Below are positions 25,029 through 34,247 of a stretch of 42,845 nt of DNA, piece by piece. Where the stretch lies: the NCBI GenBank assembly GCA_964610025.1, contig CAZSTX010000014.1, forward strand, positions 1-42,845, in the 5' to 3' direction. The notes beneath the pieces were generated by a model, which saw nothing but the letters and a program-made list of their open reading frames with translations, searched no databases and was not told where the DNA came from. Made by a program: the position numbers and the translations under genes. Source of the stretch: UBA5266 sp964610025 (GTDB taxonomy: Bacteria; Bacteroidota; Bacteroidia; Bacteroidales; WCHB1-69). Position 1 is the first letter of the stretch. Every line of letters starts with the position of its first letter.

Positions 25029-27680
25029 TTAATTTAAATAATATTTGATAAAAAACTCATCGTAGGCTTCTCTTTTATCTTTATTTTTAAAATATATATT
25101 ATAATTATCGTCAGAAATGACATATATTTTTGTTTGTTTTGATTGATTGATATCTGCAAGTATTGTTTGATTTCCTTTTATTGCATTATAATAATCCATT
25201 GCTTTTTGTTTATTTTCGAAACGAGATAATGTCAGCATTTGCGATGTAGGATCAATATAAAAATTAGATATATCAAATTTATCTAATCTAAAATATTCTT
25301 TATTAAAATTATTGAGAGCCAATTTTAACTTATCTATTTTTACTTCTTTTATATTAATAATGATAATAATAAAGTGGAAACTACTTTCATTATAACTATA
25401 TTTAATTTCTGGGATAATATTATTATCTGTTTCATTTTCAGATGTTTTAATATTTCCTTTTTCAAATTCAGCACGTTTCAAGGCTTCTAAAACTCCCATA
25501 GCTAATGTGTCTATATCTGTTGCTGGATAAGTTTTTATGACTGATTGAAGTTCTTTTTTCATACTTTCTTCGCCATTAAGTTTTCCTAACGATATAGCCT
25601 TCAAATAACTCATGTTTTTTCTAATGCTTGGGTCTATATATTTTTCTAAGCCTTCATTTGCTTTTGTAATAACTTGTGTATAGTTTTTTTCGATATAAAA
25701 ATTATATAAATCGGCATAAAACAATTGAGCTTCTTTTGCTTTTTGTTGTATTTCGTCATAATAATTTGGATTTTGTACAATTTTAGCAAAATCGCTTTCA
25801 GGATATTTTGACAAAATCATGTTTTTATAATATTCTGTTTTTTCACTATTATTTAACAAACTATATGATTTATATAATTGAAAACAAGTAGGAGCTTCTA
25901 ATTTATGTTGAGGAAATCGCGACAATAAATCTTCCCATTGTTGTATGGCTTTTCTTTTGTCGTTTAAATCATCAAAATAAATAAACCCAGAATTATAAAG
26001 AGCAGAAGCTATTGATTCATTTGATTTTAGTATATCGTCTTCTGTTTTCGGAATATCTTGTGTATAATATTGTTTATGTGTAGGATCATTCGACTTTTCT
26101 CCTTGTTTAGAAGGTTTATTTTCTGTACTATTTTCTACTTCATCTGTTTTGTTTTCAGACTCTTGCGATGTTTCGTCTACTAGTAACATCATACTAGTTT
26201 TATCGCTGATAAACCAATTATCTTCTAACACACGTCGTCCCCAACGTTGCTTAAATTCTTGTTCCCCTAATTTAGCTTGTGTTGTATTATAAAACACCCA
26301 CGAACTACGCACATTAGAAGATGTTCGTTTCGTGTTTTCCATCATTTGCGCTTTTTCTATTTCATCGGCAATACGTTCTGCTTCTTTTTCTTGATAATCG
26401 GCAATAATTTTTTCCAAATAAGCATCTAATTCGCTTTCCGACATTTTAGCCATGCGTTGTAAACTGTCTTGGGCTTTTATTACCATTAAGTTATTAACTA
26501 ACTCTTTCAATATTTCAGCACGCATACGTATCTCTTCATAATCGGGAAAAGTAGAAGGAATAATTGATAAAACAGTATCATAATAATAACGCGATTCGAC
26601 AAATTGAGAATGAGAAAAAAAGTATTCGGCTAATTCCAAAGCCGAAACTGTTTTTTGATATTTATTATTAATACTCCAAAAAACAGAAGCTTCAAGATTT
26701 CTAATAGCAGCAATAGTATCTTCTTTTTGAAAATCTATTTTTGATAAAACATAAAAAATTTGGTCTTTATATTCTTCATTTCTGCTATCTTTTAATAATT
26801 TTTTTAATTTATTTTTCGCATCACTTTTTACTCCTTCTCCTTGACAAAGCAACATATTAATTGTAGCATTGAATTCCATTTCGTAAGGTGGATTGCGTTT
26901 CAATACTTTTGCATATTTTTTTGTAGCTTCCATAGGTAAATTCATTACTTGGTATATTTGTGCAGCAATAAATAAAACTCTCGTTTTAAAATCTTTTTTC
27001 ATAAATTTTGCCTTTTCTAATTCTGTTAAATGGTCGATAGCTAATTCGTATTCTTGCTGACGAATGAATTTATCTGCCATAACAGCTTCCCAATGTTGTT
27101 TGTATTTTTTATTTTTATGCTTATGTATTGCTTGACGGATTTCCTCTAAATTTTCTTCTGCATCTTCAACTCTATTCATTTGTAAAAATGTTTTTGCTTT
27201 CCATGTAAAAGCATCAGCCCAAACATTTCCATTTTGGTGTGTATTGATAATATAAGAAAATACACGTAAGGCATCATTATAATCTTGACGATAAAAATAA
27301 GCCTCGCCCATTAACAAATAAGTATCATCTATAGGTTTACAAAATTCTTCTCCTTTAATAAGAATCGAATGTTTGGTAATGGCTTTAGAACATTTTTCTA
27401 TTGTTCTATCCCATTGTGGTGAATAGGATAAGGCAATTTTTCTATCGGGATAATTGTAAACGGGTAAAATATTAGTGTAATTATCTTCTATATTTTTTTC
27501 AAGTAAATGTTTTGCCTCTTTAAAACTTTCATTTCCATTAAAATAAATATTATAACGCGTTGTCATTCCATGATAAGCTCTATTGAAAAATGCATTTTTT
27601 TTTGTAGAACAATTTGAGAAAACAACAACAACAAAAAAGAAAATAAAAAGCTTTATGTTTTTTTTTCGATTAAATATCAA
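25029..27680 (-). CDS. porW: T9SS periplasmic lipoprotein PorW/SprE, TPR-rich
   Basis: 883 residues. A hydrophobic signal (IKLFIFFFVVVVFSNCS) carries a lipobox with the lipid-attached Cys near 24. The following KKNAFFNRAYHGMTTRYNIYFNG motif is characteristic of the PorW/SprE family. TPR-like helical repeats run from about 120 to 700, interrupted by a charged, low-complexity stretch near 500-560, and the C-terminus is a small alpha/beta domain. PorW couples parts of the type IX secretion machinery and is needed for gliding or secretion. The frame has no ATG before the signal sequence; TTG at 27680 is the only usual start codon between an in-frame stop and the signal, so an alternative start is likely. 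Confidence 0.9.
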   Translation of the reverse strand: MIFNRKKNIKLFIFFFVVVVFSNCSTKKNAFFNRAYHGMTTRYNIYFNGNESFKEAKHLLEKNIEDNYTNILPVYNYPDRKIALSYSPQWDRTIEKCSKAITKHSILIKGEEFCKPIDDTYLLMGEAYFYRQDYNDALRVFSYIINTHQNGNVWADAFTWKAKTFLQMNRVEDAEENLEEIRQAIHKHKNKKYKQHWEAVMADKFIRQQEYELAIDHLTELEKAKFMKKDFKTRVLFIAAQIYQVMNLPMEATKKYAKVLKRNPPYEMEFNATINMLLCQGEGVKSDAKNKLKKLLKDSRNEEYKDQIFYVLSKIDFQKEDTIAAIRNLEASVFWSINNKYQKTVSALELAEYFFSHSQFVESRYYYDTVLSIIPSTFPDYEEIRMRAEILKELVNNLMVIKAQDSLQRMAKMSESELDAYLEKIIADYQEKEAERIADEIEKAQMMENTKRTSSNVRSSWVFYNTTQAKLGEQEFKQRWGRRVLEDNWFISDKTSMMLLVDETSQESENKTDEVENSTENKPSKQGEKSNDPTHKQYYTQDIPKTEDDILKSNESIASALYNSGFIYFDDLNDKRKAIQQWEDLLSRFPQHKLEAPTCFQLYKSYSLLNNSEKTEYYKNMILSKYPESDFAKIVQNPNYYDEIQQKAKEAQLFYADLYNFYIEKNYTQVITKANEGLEKYIDPSIRKNMSYLKAISLGKLNGEESMKKELQSVIKTYPATDIDTLAMGVLEALKRAEFEKGNIKTSENETDNNIIPEIKYSYNESSFHFIIIIINIKEVKIDKLKLALNNFNKEYFRLDKFDISNFYIDPTSQMLTLSRFENKQKAMDYYNAIKGNQTILADINQSKQTKIYVISDDNYNIYFKNKDKREAYDEFFIKYYLN

Positions 27681-28271
27681 TATTTTAATAAATTTTTTGT
27701 TTTAATAAATTTTATATTACAACGCAATTTATTGTGTTTTATTTTAAAAAAATAATGTATTATAATCTATTTTTTAGAAGTAGTTAAAACAAAAGAAAAA
27801 GCATTATTTTAAACAATTTATTTTGTTTTTTCTGATAAAAATATTTTGTTTTTTTCTTAAAAACTACATTTATGAATAAAATTTTATGTGAAATAAAATT
27901 AATTTACGTATATTTATTTTGTAATTATCTTAATTATCAATTTATTTTACAGCATAATATATGTAAAAATCAACCCATTACAATTATTTTCACATATTTT
28001 AAACAAATATTAACTTCTGTATTGAAAAAAAAATTATTTTTGCAGCAGAAAAATAAAATCTCATTTAAGTTTTTCACAGTCGTTAATGACAAAAATAACA
28101 CTAATACATTTTTTCTAGATTGCATATATAAAACTATCATCTATTTGCATGAAAATTAAAATTCAATTTGTATACTTTGATGATTTGGCACAAAATATAC
28201 ATTCGTCGATTATAAAATATACAAGACTAAGAAACTTAATAATATCATATTATTATTGAAAAATATCATAA
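27681..28271. other. Divergent intergenic region, porW / rho
   Basis: 591 bases of AT-rich sequence. A 95-codon frame (27872-28159, plus) has the composition of random AT-rich DNA with no recognisable domain. TATTTTTG at 28035-28042 is a possible -7 box for rho with a ~230-base leader, but no -33 element is seen. No hairpin or RNA family recognised. Confidence 0.5.
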
Positions 28272-29843
28272 ATGGAAAAAGAAAAAACATCTTCCGAAAA
28301 GGAAGTTAACTCCGAAAAAACAGTAGAAAAGAAAAAAAAATTGACTACATCTAAGACAAATAAAACAGTAGAAATTTCTGCTACAGTTGAAGATAATACT
28401 CAAAAAGAAGAAGAAAAACCAAGCGAAAAGAAAAAGCGCAAGCGCCTTAAAATACAAGCGGTGGCAGTTGAAGAAACAGAACCTAATAAAGTTTTTTTAT
28501 TTGATGCATCATTAGAAGAAGAGAATACGGAACTCTCAGTAATTCCTTTAGAAGAACCCGAACTTCTTGCTGCAATACCTAAAGAAAATCAAGAAGATGA
28601 AAAAATAAAATCTGAAAAAGAAGAAAAAAACAACATTCTCCCTTTGGATACGGAAGAAAAAAAAATAACTAATAATTCTGCCCCTACTACTCCTTTTTAT
28701 TTTATTCCAAAAAACATTGAATTTTTAGGAAATATTATTGGGGAAGGAGTTTTAGAAGTCTCTCCAACAGATGGGTTTGGATTTTTACGTTCTTCCGATT
28801 ATAATTATCTTAATTCGCCCGACGATATTTATGTTTCTCAATCTCAAATAAAACTATTTGGGCTAAAAACTGGCGATATTGTGCAAGGGGCAATACGTCC
28901 TCCTAAAGATGGAGAAAAATTTTTCCCATTATTAAAAGTCGATTTAATTAATGGAAAGTCTCCTGAGGCTGTTCGAGATAGAATTCCTTTTGATTTTTTA
29001 ACTCCACTTTTTCCTGACGAAAAAATCAAGCTAACAGGCTATCCTGGAGCTACTATTTCAACTCGTATTATTGATTTATTCGCTCCCATAGGCAAAGGGC
29101 AACGTGGATTAATAGTTGCTCAACCTAAAACCGGTAAAACAGTATTATTAAAAGAAATAGCTAATGCTATTGCCTATAATCATCCAGAAGTATATTTAAT
29201 TATTCTTTTAATTGATGAACGTCCCGAAGAGGTTACCGATATGGAACGTAGTGTAAAAGCTGAAGTAATATCTTCTACTTTTGATGAACCTGCTGAGCGC
29301 CACGTGAAAATAGCCAATATAGTGTTAGAAAAAGCCAAACGTATGGTAGAATGTGGACACGATGTGTGTATTTTACTTGATTCTATCACCCGTTTAGCAA
29401 GAGCTTTTAATACCATTGCTCCCGCATCGGGTAAAGTATTATCAGGTGGTGTTGAAGCCAATGCTTTGCAAAAACCTAAACGTTTTTTTGGTGCTGCTCG
29501 TAAAATTGAAAATGGTGGCTCGTTAACTATTATCTCTACTGCACTAACTGAAACAGGGTCAAAGATGGATGAAGTTATTTTTGAAGAATTTAAAGGTACA
29601 GGAAATATGGAATTACAATTAGATAGAAAATTATCGAACAAACGTATATTTCCTGCTATTGATATTGTTGCGTCGAGCACTCGACGTGATGATTTGCTTC
29701 AAGATAAAGAAGTATTACAGCGTATTTGGGTATTACGAAATCATTTAGCCGATATGAATACTGTGGAAGCTATGGAATTTTTAAAAGCTAAAATTGCTCT
29801 TACACGTTCTAATGAAGAATTTTTAATATCAATGAATGGATAA
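28272..29843 (+). CDS. rho: Transcription termination factor Rho
   Basis: Hexameric RNA-dependent ATPase that ends transcription. Of 523 residues, 1-~145 are low-complexity and rich in Lys and Glu. The cold-shock-like RNA-binding domain follows (~150-230, EGVLEVSPTDGFGFLRS and DDIYVSQSQIKLFGL). The ATPase core has the Walker A PKTGKT at 285-290, Walker B LLDS with D370, the Q-loop region SGKVLSGGVEANAL and KRFFGAARKIENGGSLTI, and DRKLSNKRIFPAID near 451. The N-terminal helix bundle found in most Rho proteins (LKELAKELGI type) is missing, and an in-frame stop lies directly before the ATG. A strong hairpin follows the gene. Confidence 0.97.
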   Translation: MEKEKTSSEKEVNSEKTVEKKKKLTTSKTNKTVEISATVEDNTQKEEEKPSEKKKRKRLKIQAVAVEETEPNKVFLFDASLEEENTELSVIPLEEPELLAAIPKENQEDEKIKSEKEEKNNILPLDTEEKKITNNSAPTTPFYFIPKNIEFLGNIIGEGVLEVSPTDGFGFLRSSDYNYLNSPDDIYVSQSQIKLFGLKTGDIVQGAIRPPKDGEKFFPLLKVDLINGKSPEAVRDRIPFDFLTPLFPDEKIKLTGYPGATISTRIIDLFAPIGKGQRGLIVAQPKTGKTVLLKEIANAIAYNHPEVYLIILLIDERPEEVTDMERSVKAEVISSTFDEPAERHVKIANIVLEKAKRMVECGHDVCILLDSITRLARAFNTIAPASGKVLSGGVEANALQKPKRFFGAARKIENGGSLTIISTALTETGSKMDEVIFEEFKGTGNMELQLDRKLSNKRIFPAIDIVASSTRRDDLLQDKEVLQRIWVLRNHLADMNTVEAMEFLKAKIALTRSNEEFLISMNG

Positions 29844-29870
29844 GATTCGTTTGGATTTAAAATATATTAA

Positions 29871-29908
29871 AATAAAAAAGTTGGAATAATTATTCCAACT
29901 TTTTTATT
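29871..29908. terminator. Bidirectional terminator between rho and the tRNA
   Basis: A perfect 38-base palindrome: AATAAAAAAGTTGGAATAA and its complement. The GC-containing core AGTTGGAATAA pairs fully, with a T run on the 3' side in both directions. It lies 27 bases past the rho stop and 11 bases past the 3' end of the opposing tRNA, so it can serve both. Confidence 0.9.
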
Positions 29909-29919
29909 TCTACCATTTG

Positions 29920-29993
29920 TGGTCCCTCTTGGGTTCGAACCAAGGACCCCCTGATTATGAGTCAGATGCTCTAACCACCTGAGCTAAGGGACC
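29920..29993 (-). tRNA. tRNA with anticodon CAT (probably tRNA-Ile2; alternatively elongator tRNA-Met)
   Basis: 74 bases folding as a full cloverleaf: acceptor GGTCCCT/AGGGACC with discriminator A, D-arm GCTC/GAGC, anticodon arm TCTGA/TCAGG with loop CTCATAA, T-arm CTTGG-TTCGAAC-CCAAG. CCA is not encoded. The anticodon is CAT. Acceptor pairs C4-G69 and C5-G68, and overall resemblance to E. coli ileX, favour the isoleucine tRNA whose C34 is changed to lysidine by TilS. Elongator Met remains possible. The initiator is excluded by the paired G1-C72 end. It has its own -7 box 30 bases upstream. Confidence 0.92.
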
Positions 29994-30022
29994 TGTTTTT
30001 ATATTCATAATTTTTCAACTTG

Positions 30023-30030
30023 CAAAAGTA
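30023..30030 (-). promoter_or_regulatory. -7 box of the tRNA gene
   Basis: TACTTTTG preceded by TG and followed by CAA on the minus strand, 30 bases before the mature tRNA. The flanks (16 bases, ACTTGCAAAAGTACAT on the plus strand) are identical to those before ftcD. Confidence 0.6.
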
Positions 30031-30072
30031 CATCTTTTTATAATATCATTTGATATTTTTTGTAAAAATATT

Positions 30073-30942
30073 TTACATATTGATAATTGTTAAATTATCA
30101 ATATGTATCCATCCATAATATGAATAATCTTCACAAAATTCAATTTCTTTACTTACTTTAAATCTATCTGCTTTAGTAGGAAACGATTCGCCTGTATTTA
30201 TTTTAACAAAACACCAAGTATTATTTTCTTTATCGGTTAAAAAATAATAAATTGTGCCAGTAGCTCCCAATGGATGATATGATATATGATTGCCACTCCA
30301 CGCATTGCTTCCTTCAATAGTTGATTCGTCGTCCCAGCGTGGTGATAGACGTAGCTTAGCAACATCATTTTTAATTGTAAAATATTTTAACTCTATTGAT
30401 GTTCCTATATTGGGGAGAAATGTGCCGAGGTATATTAAACTTTGCTCTTGTATTTCGTAATAGCCAATTTCATTTTTAATTTTGTATATCCAGTGTGTAA
30501 TTGTTGTTACTTTCTCTCCACAACAATTTGGATTCCAAATAGTTAATGTTAATGGGAGATTTTGATGAGGCATATTTGCTTGTAGGATTTCTCCCGGTTG
30601 ACTCAATGCAATTGTATATTCTTCGTTTGATTTCTTCTTAAAAAGAATAACATAATTTTTAGTTCCTATTTTTCCTTGAAATAATAAATCATTGAATCCA
30701 TTTTGATCAAAATCAACAATATTAAATGAATTTAGCACTGATTCTTTATCCAATTTATTTTGGGTTAATAAATGGTTAAATTCATTAATAGTAATTACTT
30801 TATTTATTTCTTCTTGTAATTTTTCCTTTTTAGTAGTTATATACCATTCTTTTATTTGTTGATTATTAAAAAAGAATGCTGGTTGAGAATAAACAAAAGC
30901 TATTCCCAGTAAAAAAGAAATACAACTTATTATTTTCTTCAT
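30073..30942 (-). CDS. Exported protein of unknown function
   Basis: 289 residues with a signal peptide (cleavage near YSQ, residue 20). Around residue 75 it has DFDQNGFNDLLFQG, a short Asp-rich loop resembling the FG-GAP/VCBS calcium-binding turn seen in many Bacteroidota exported proteins. A CC pair occurs in NPNCCGEKV. No named family recognised. It lies 2 bases after the upstream gene and is co-transcribed with it. The last ten codons form one arm of a hairpin that may end the transcript. Confidence 0.65.
   Translation of the reverse strand: MKKIISCISFLLGIAFVYSQPAFFFNNQQIKEWYITTKKEKLQEEINKVITINEFNHLLTQNKLDKESVLNSFNIVDFDQNGFNDLLFQGKIGTKNYVILFKKKSNEEYTIALSQPGEILQANMPHQNLPLTLTIWNPNCCGEKVTTITHWIYKIKNEIGYYEIQEQSLIYLGTFLPNIGTSIELKYFTIKNDVAKLRLSPRWDDESTIEGSNAWSGNHISYHPLGATGTIYYFLTDKENNTWCFVKINTGESFPTKADRFKVSKEIEFCEDYSYYGWIHIDNLTIINM
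30076..30105 (-). terminator. Terminator overlapping the 3' end of a coding sequence
   Basis: CATATTGATAA and TTATCAATATG, a perfect 11-base stem with an 8-base loop, lie inside the last codons of the exported protein gene (…IINM). On the minus strand the stop codon and a TAAAATATTTTT tract follow directly. Confidence 0.6.
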
Positions 30943-30944
30943 TT

Positions 30945-31889
30945 TTAAAGTACTTTATTTGAAAATTTTTTTAAAATTAATTCATACATTTTTTTATAGG
31001 CATCACTTTCTTCTTTCCATCTATATTGTGATTTTATAGTTTCAAAATACTCTATTGCTTCTGTTATTTTAGATAGTTCATTGATTTTATTCAAAACTTC
31101 TGTAAATAAACTTCCATTTCCATTAAATAATTCTCTGATAAATAAAAATTTATCGTTAACATCTATGGCTTTCATTAAATCGTTTGTTTGATTTTTTTGC
31201 AATTTATTTGCAATACTATTATTTTGTTTATTGCTAAATTGTTCATTAATTTCTGTTGTTTCTTTTTTATAAATATCGCTTACAGTATGAGAAGCAGAAG
31301 CTGTAATTCCTATTTTATGTAATATTTCTTTTGTTGTTGGAATTGCAATTTCGGGTTCTTTATCATCGATCATAGGATTAATTTGAGGAAAAAAAGTTTC
31401 CTTATAAGGATTTGTATCATCTTTTGATTCATCGTTATCATCGTCTTCTTCTTCTTCATCTTCTTCAACAAATTCAAGATTATCCATATCTACTTCAATA
31501 GGTTCATCTATTATTGGCTGAATAATTACTTCTGTTTTTTCTTCGATGATTTTTTCTGTTTCATCGAAATCTAATTTTTCTACTTCTTTTTTATTTTCAA
31601 AATCAAAAAGTGATTCTATAGATAATTGATTTTCAATTTGTTTTTCTTTTTTTTGTGTATCTATATCCTCTATATTTTCTAATTTTTGCACATCGGCTGA
31701 AATATCATTATCTTTAATCAACAGCGATTGTAATGCTAAATATTGACTGTATAATATACGAATATACATCATTTGAACATCTATTTCTAAAATTGAAATG
31801 GGAATTTTTAAATTAAATAACTTTTGTTCTTGTGTATTAATTTTTTTTTGTATTTCGGTGATTCTCAATTTAATATTTTCAATACTCAT
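30945..31889 (-). CDS. Conserved Bacteroidota protein with acidic central region
   Basis: Start placed at the ATG at 31889 (314 residues). A longer frame from 31940 begins at a TTG that is part of the promoter box TATTTTTG (31938-31945), so it cannot be in the transcript. The N-terminus (IKLRITEIQKKINTQEQKL) is helical and likely coiled coil; a highly acidic stretch (EEDEEEEDDDNDESKDD) lies near 150-165. The C-terminal ~70 residues (VNDKFLFIRELFNG, WKEESDAYKKMYELILKKF) match a domain recurrent in uncharacterised Bacteroidota proteins. No signal peptide. Function unknown. Confidence 0.7.
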   Translation of the reverse strand: MSIENIKLRITEIQKKINTQEQKLFNLKIPISILEIDVQMMYIRILYSQYLALQSLLIKDNDISADVQKLENIEDIDTQKKEKQIENQLSIESLFDFENKKEVEKLDFDETEKIIEEKTEVIIQPIIDEPIEVDMDNLEFVEEDEEEEDDDNDESKDDTNPYKETFFPQINPMIDDKEPEIAIPTTKEILHKIGITASASHTVSDIYKKETTEINEQFSNKQNNSIANKLQKNQTNDLMKAIDVNDKFLFIRELFNGNGSLFTEVLNKINELSKITEAIEYFETIKSQYRWKEESDAYKKMYELILKKFSNKVL

Positions 31890-31937
31890 AAGATATTTTT
31901 TTTTAGAAAAATTAAAAATAATAAAACATTTTTTTTT

Positions 31938-31945
31938 CAAAAATA
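31938..31945 (-). promoter_or_regulatory. -7 box that decides the start of the acidic protein
   Basis: TATTTTTG on the minus strand, 48 bases before the ATG at 31889. Its TTG coincides with the apparent upstream start codon, so the true start must be downstream. Confidence 0.5.
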
Positions 31946-32028
31946 CAAAAAAGAATAATACAAATTTTATTTATTAATAATTTTTTTAAAAAAATAAAAA
32001 TAATGAATGAAAATACAAATAAAATTCG

Positions 32029-32036
32029 TACTTTTG
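32029..32036 (+). promoter_or_regulatory. -7 box of recJ
   Basis: TACTTTTG followed by C, 16 bases before the recJ ATG. It shares the TACTTTTG core with the boxes of polA, the tRNA and ftcD. Confidence 0.6.
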
Positions 32037-32052
32037 CTATAATTACTTAAAT

Positions 32053-33810
32053 ATGGACAATCATTGGAATATCAATAAAGAAGCAAATAAAGAACAAGTA
32101 AGCCTTTTATCAAAAGAATTAAAAATCCCTTATACTTTAGCATTCTTGTTAAATTCGAGGAAGATTTATTCTAAAGAAGAGGCATTAAAATTTTTTCAAC
32201 CTAAAATAAGCAATTTGCACGATCCTTTTTTAATGAAAGACATGGACAAAAGTGTAAAAAGGATTGAAGATGCTATTGCAAATAAAGAAAAAGTTCTTAT
32301 TTTTGGCGATTATGATGTTGATGGAACTTCTGCCGTCGCCTTAATGTATTCTTTTTTAAAACAATTCGATATAGAATTAGAATATTATATTCCTGATAGA
32401 TATAATGAAGGCTATGGTATTTCAGATATATCAATAGAATATGCAAAAAACCATCATTTTAATTTAATTATATCTTTAGATTGTGGTATTAAATGCCATA
32501 ATCAAATCAAATTAGCAAATCAATACCATATTGATGTAATTGTATGCGACCATCATTTACCTGATAAAACATTACCTGAAGCATATGCTATTCTTGATCC
32601 TAAACGATTAGATTGTCAGTATCCATACAAAGATTTATCAGGGTGTGGGGTAGGATTTAAATTAATACAAGCCATTGCTATCAAGCGAAATATTCCATTT
32701 AGTAATATAAAACAATATTTAGATTTAGTAGTTATCAGTATTGCCTCTGACATTGTGGATATTACAGGAGAAAATAGGATATTGGCTTATTATGGGTTAA
32801 AATTAATAAATAAAAAACCACGTAAAGGGATAGAATATATTCTATCTTTTAGTAATATTGTTAGAAAAGAATTAGATGAAACTAACAAATGGGATTCGAT
32901 ATTTACTAAAAAAATTACAATTAATGATTTAGTATTTTTGGTAGGTCCAAGAATTAATGCTGCCGGAAGAATGGATACTGGTCGCAGTTCAGTACATTTG
33001 TTGGTTAGTGAAAAGTTTGAAAAGGTTACACAATTAGGAGAAATAATTGATACGCATAATAAAGAGAGAAAAGAACTCGATACTAAAACTACCAACGAAG
33101 CACTTGAACAAATCAAGAATAATCCTAAATTTAACCAATGCCGTTCATTGGTTGTATACGATGCTAATTGGAGTAAAGGTGTTATCGGTATTGTTGCTTC
33201 ACGTTTAGTTGAACAATTTTATAAACCTACTGTTGTTTTAACCTTATTTAATGGTATTATAACTGGTTCGGCACGTTCTATAAAAGATTTTGACATCTAT
33301 AATGCTTTATCGAATTGCAGTCATTTATTAGATCATTTTGGAGGGCATATGTATGCTGCTGGGTTATCATTAAAACCTGATAATTTAGATGCTTTTATAA
33401 AATCTTTTGAAAATTCAGTTGTTCAAACAATACAAGAACAATCTATTATGCCCAGTATTGATATTGATGCAGAAATAGATTTAAATGAGATTAATGATAT
33501 TTTTTATAATACTCTTGAACGATTTTCTCCTTTTGGACCTGGAAATATGAATCCTTTGTTTATTACAAGAAATGTATTAGATGCAGGAAAAATAAAAATT
33601 GTAGGTCAAAATCATTTGAAATTATCTGTTTTTCAAAGAAATAAAAGATGTTTCCCTTTCGATGCTATCGCTTTTAATTTTTCTTCTTATTATGATAAAA
33701 TACATTCAGGCAATCCTTTTCATATTTGTTATCATATTGAACGAAATGTGTGGCAAGGAAAAATTTATTTACAATTAGTGATTAAAGATATTAAATTTGA
33801 ATTAGATTAA
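32053..33810 (+). CDS. recJ: Single-stranded-DNA 5'-3' exonuclease RecJ
   Basis: 585 residues, normal for RecJ. The DHH-family metal motifs are all seen: GDYDVDGTS (D86, D88, D90), SLDCG (D143), CDHH (166-168), and the linker motif with D near 233. GPRINAAGRMD (298-308) is highly characteristic of RecJ. The DHHA1 domain has GGHMYAAG at 430-437. RecJ degrades 5' ends in recombination, mismatch and base-excision repair. The ATG is preceded by a TACTTTTG box. It ends directly against the stop codon of the convergent thioesterase gene, with no bases between. Confidence 0.97.
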   Translation: MDNHWNINKEANKEQVSLLSKELKIPYTLAFLLNSRKIYSKEEALKFFQPKISNLHDPFLMKDMDKSVKRIEDAIANKEKVLIFGDYDVDGTSAVALMYSFLKQFDIELEYYIPDRYNEGYGISDISIEYAKNHHFNLIISLDCGIKCHNQIKLANQYHIDVIVCDHHLPDKTLPEAYAILDPKRLDCQYPYKDLSGCGVGFKLIQAIAIKRNIPFSNIKQYLDLVVISIASDIVDITGENRILAYYGLKLINKKPRKGIEYILSFSNIVRKELDETNKWDSIFTKKITINDLVFLVGPRINAAGRMDTGRSSVHLLVSEKFEKVTQLGEIIDTHNKERKELDTKTTNEALEQIKNNPKFNQCRSLVVYDANWSKGVIGIVASRLVEQFYKPTVVLTLFNGIITGSARSIKDFDIYNALSNCSHLLDHFGGHMYAAGLSLKPDNLDAFIKSFENSVVQTIQEQSIMPSIDIDAEIDLNEINDIFYNTLERFSPFGPGNMNPLFITRNVLDAGKIKIVGQNHLKLSVFQRNKRCFPFDAIAFNFSSYYDKIHSGNPFHICYHIERNVWQGKIYLQLVIKDIKFELD

Positions 33811-34233
33811 TTATTTTTCAAATGCTAATATTTTATTTTTCAAATGTTCAGCTATTTGCTTTGAACAATTATTTTCTTTATCATATCCTGACATTATTGA
33901 ATAACAAGTGCTTTTGATTTCATTAGTTGTAATATCAATAATTCTTTGTAGCATTTTGATGCTTTTCTCTCCTATAGCAATTATTTTTGTTTCAACAGCA
34001 ATAGTATTGTTAATAAAAATAGAATTAATAAAATCACAAGATGTATGAACGATTACCATATCTAATTCTTGCCAAACAACTTCTTTTTGTTGAATGGTTT
34101 CTAAATATTTTAATCGTCCTAAATCATAATAAGAAAGCTGCACACTATTGTTTACATGACCAATAGGGTCTATATCAGTCATTCTTACTTGTATTGGAAA
34201 TTGATGAAGAAAAATATAAGAACTTGTATCCAT
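33811..34233 (-). CDS. Hotdog-fold acyl-CoA thioesterase (4HBT/YbgC-like)
   Basis: 140 residues, the size of a single 4HBT domain. The catalytic loop RMTDIDPIGHVNN (about residues 17-29) has the D-x-GHVNN pattern in which Asp is the catalytic residue. YDLGRLKYLE follows as the central helix, then strand motifs VIVHTSCDFINSI. Such enzymes hydrolyse acyl-CoA or acyl-ACP thioesters in lipid metabolism. The gene starts 14 bases after nrdJ and is probably co-transcribed with it. Substrate range is unknown. Confidence 0.9.
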   Translation of the reverse strand: MDTSSYIFLHQFPIQVRMTDIDPIGHVNNSVQLSYYDLGRLKYLETIQQKEVVWQELDMVIVHTSCDFINSIFINNTIAVETKIIAIGEKSIKMLQRIIDITTNEIKSTCYSIMSGYDKENNCSKQIAEHLKNKILAFEK

Positions 34234-34247
34234 ATATTAATTAAATC

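Noticed and set aside
27872..28159. 95-codon plus-strand frame between porW and rho
   Set aside because: Composition follows random AT-rich sequence (many I, F, N, K, Y, C), no domain, no promoter box at a fitting distance, and it lies in a regulatory-looking gap.
31890..31940. Upstream extension of the acidic hypothetical protein
   Set aside because: The apparent TTG start is part of the TATTTTTG promoter box, so it is not transcribed.
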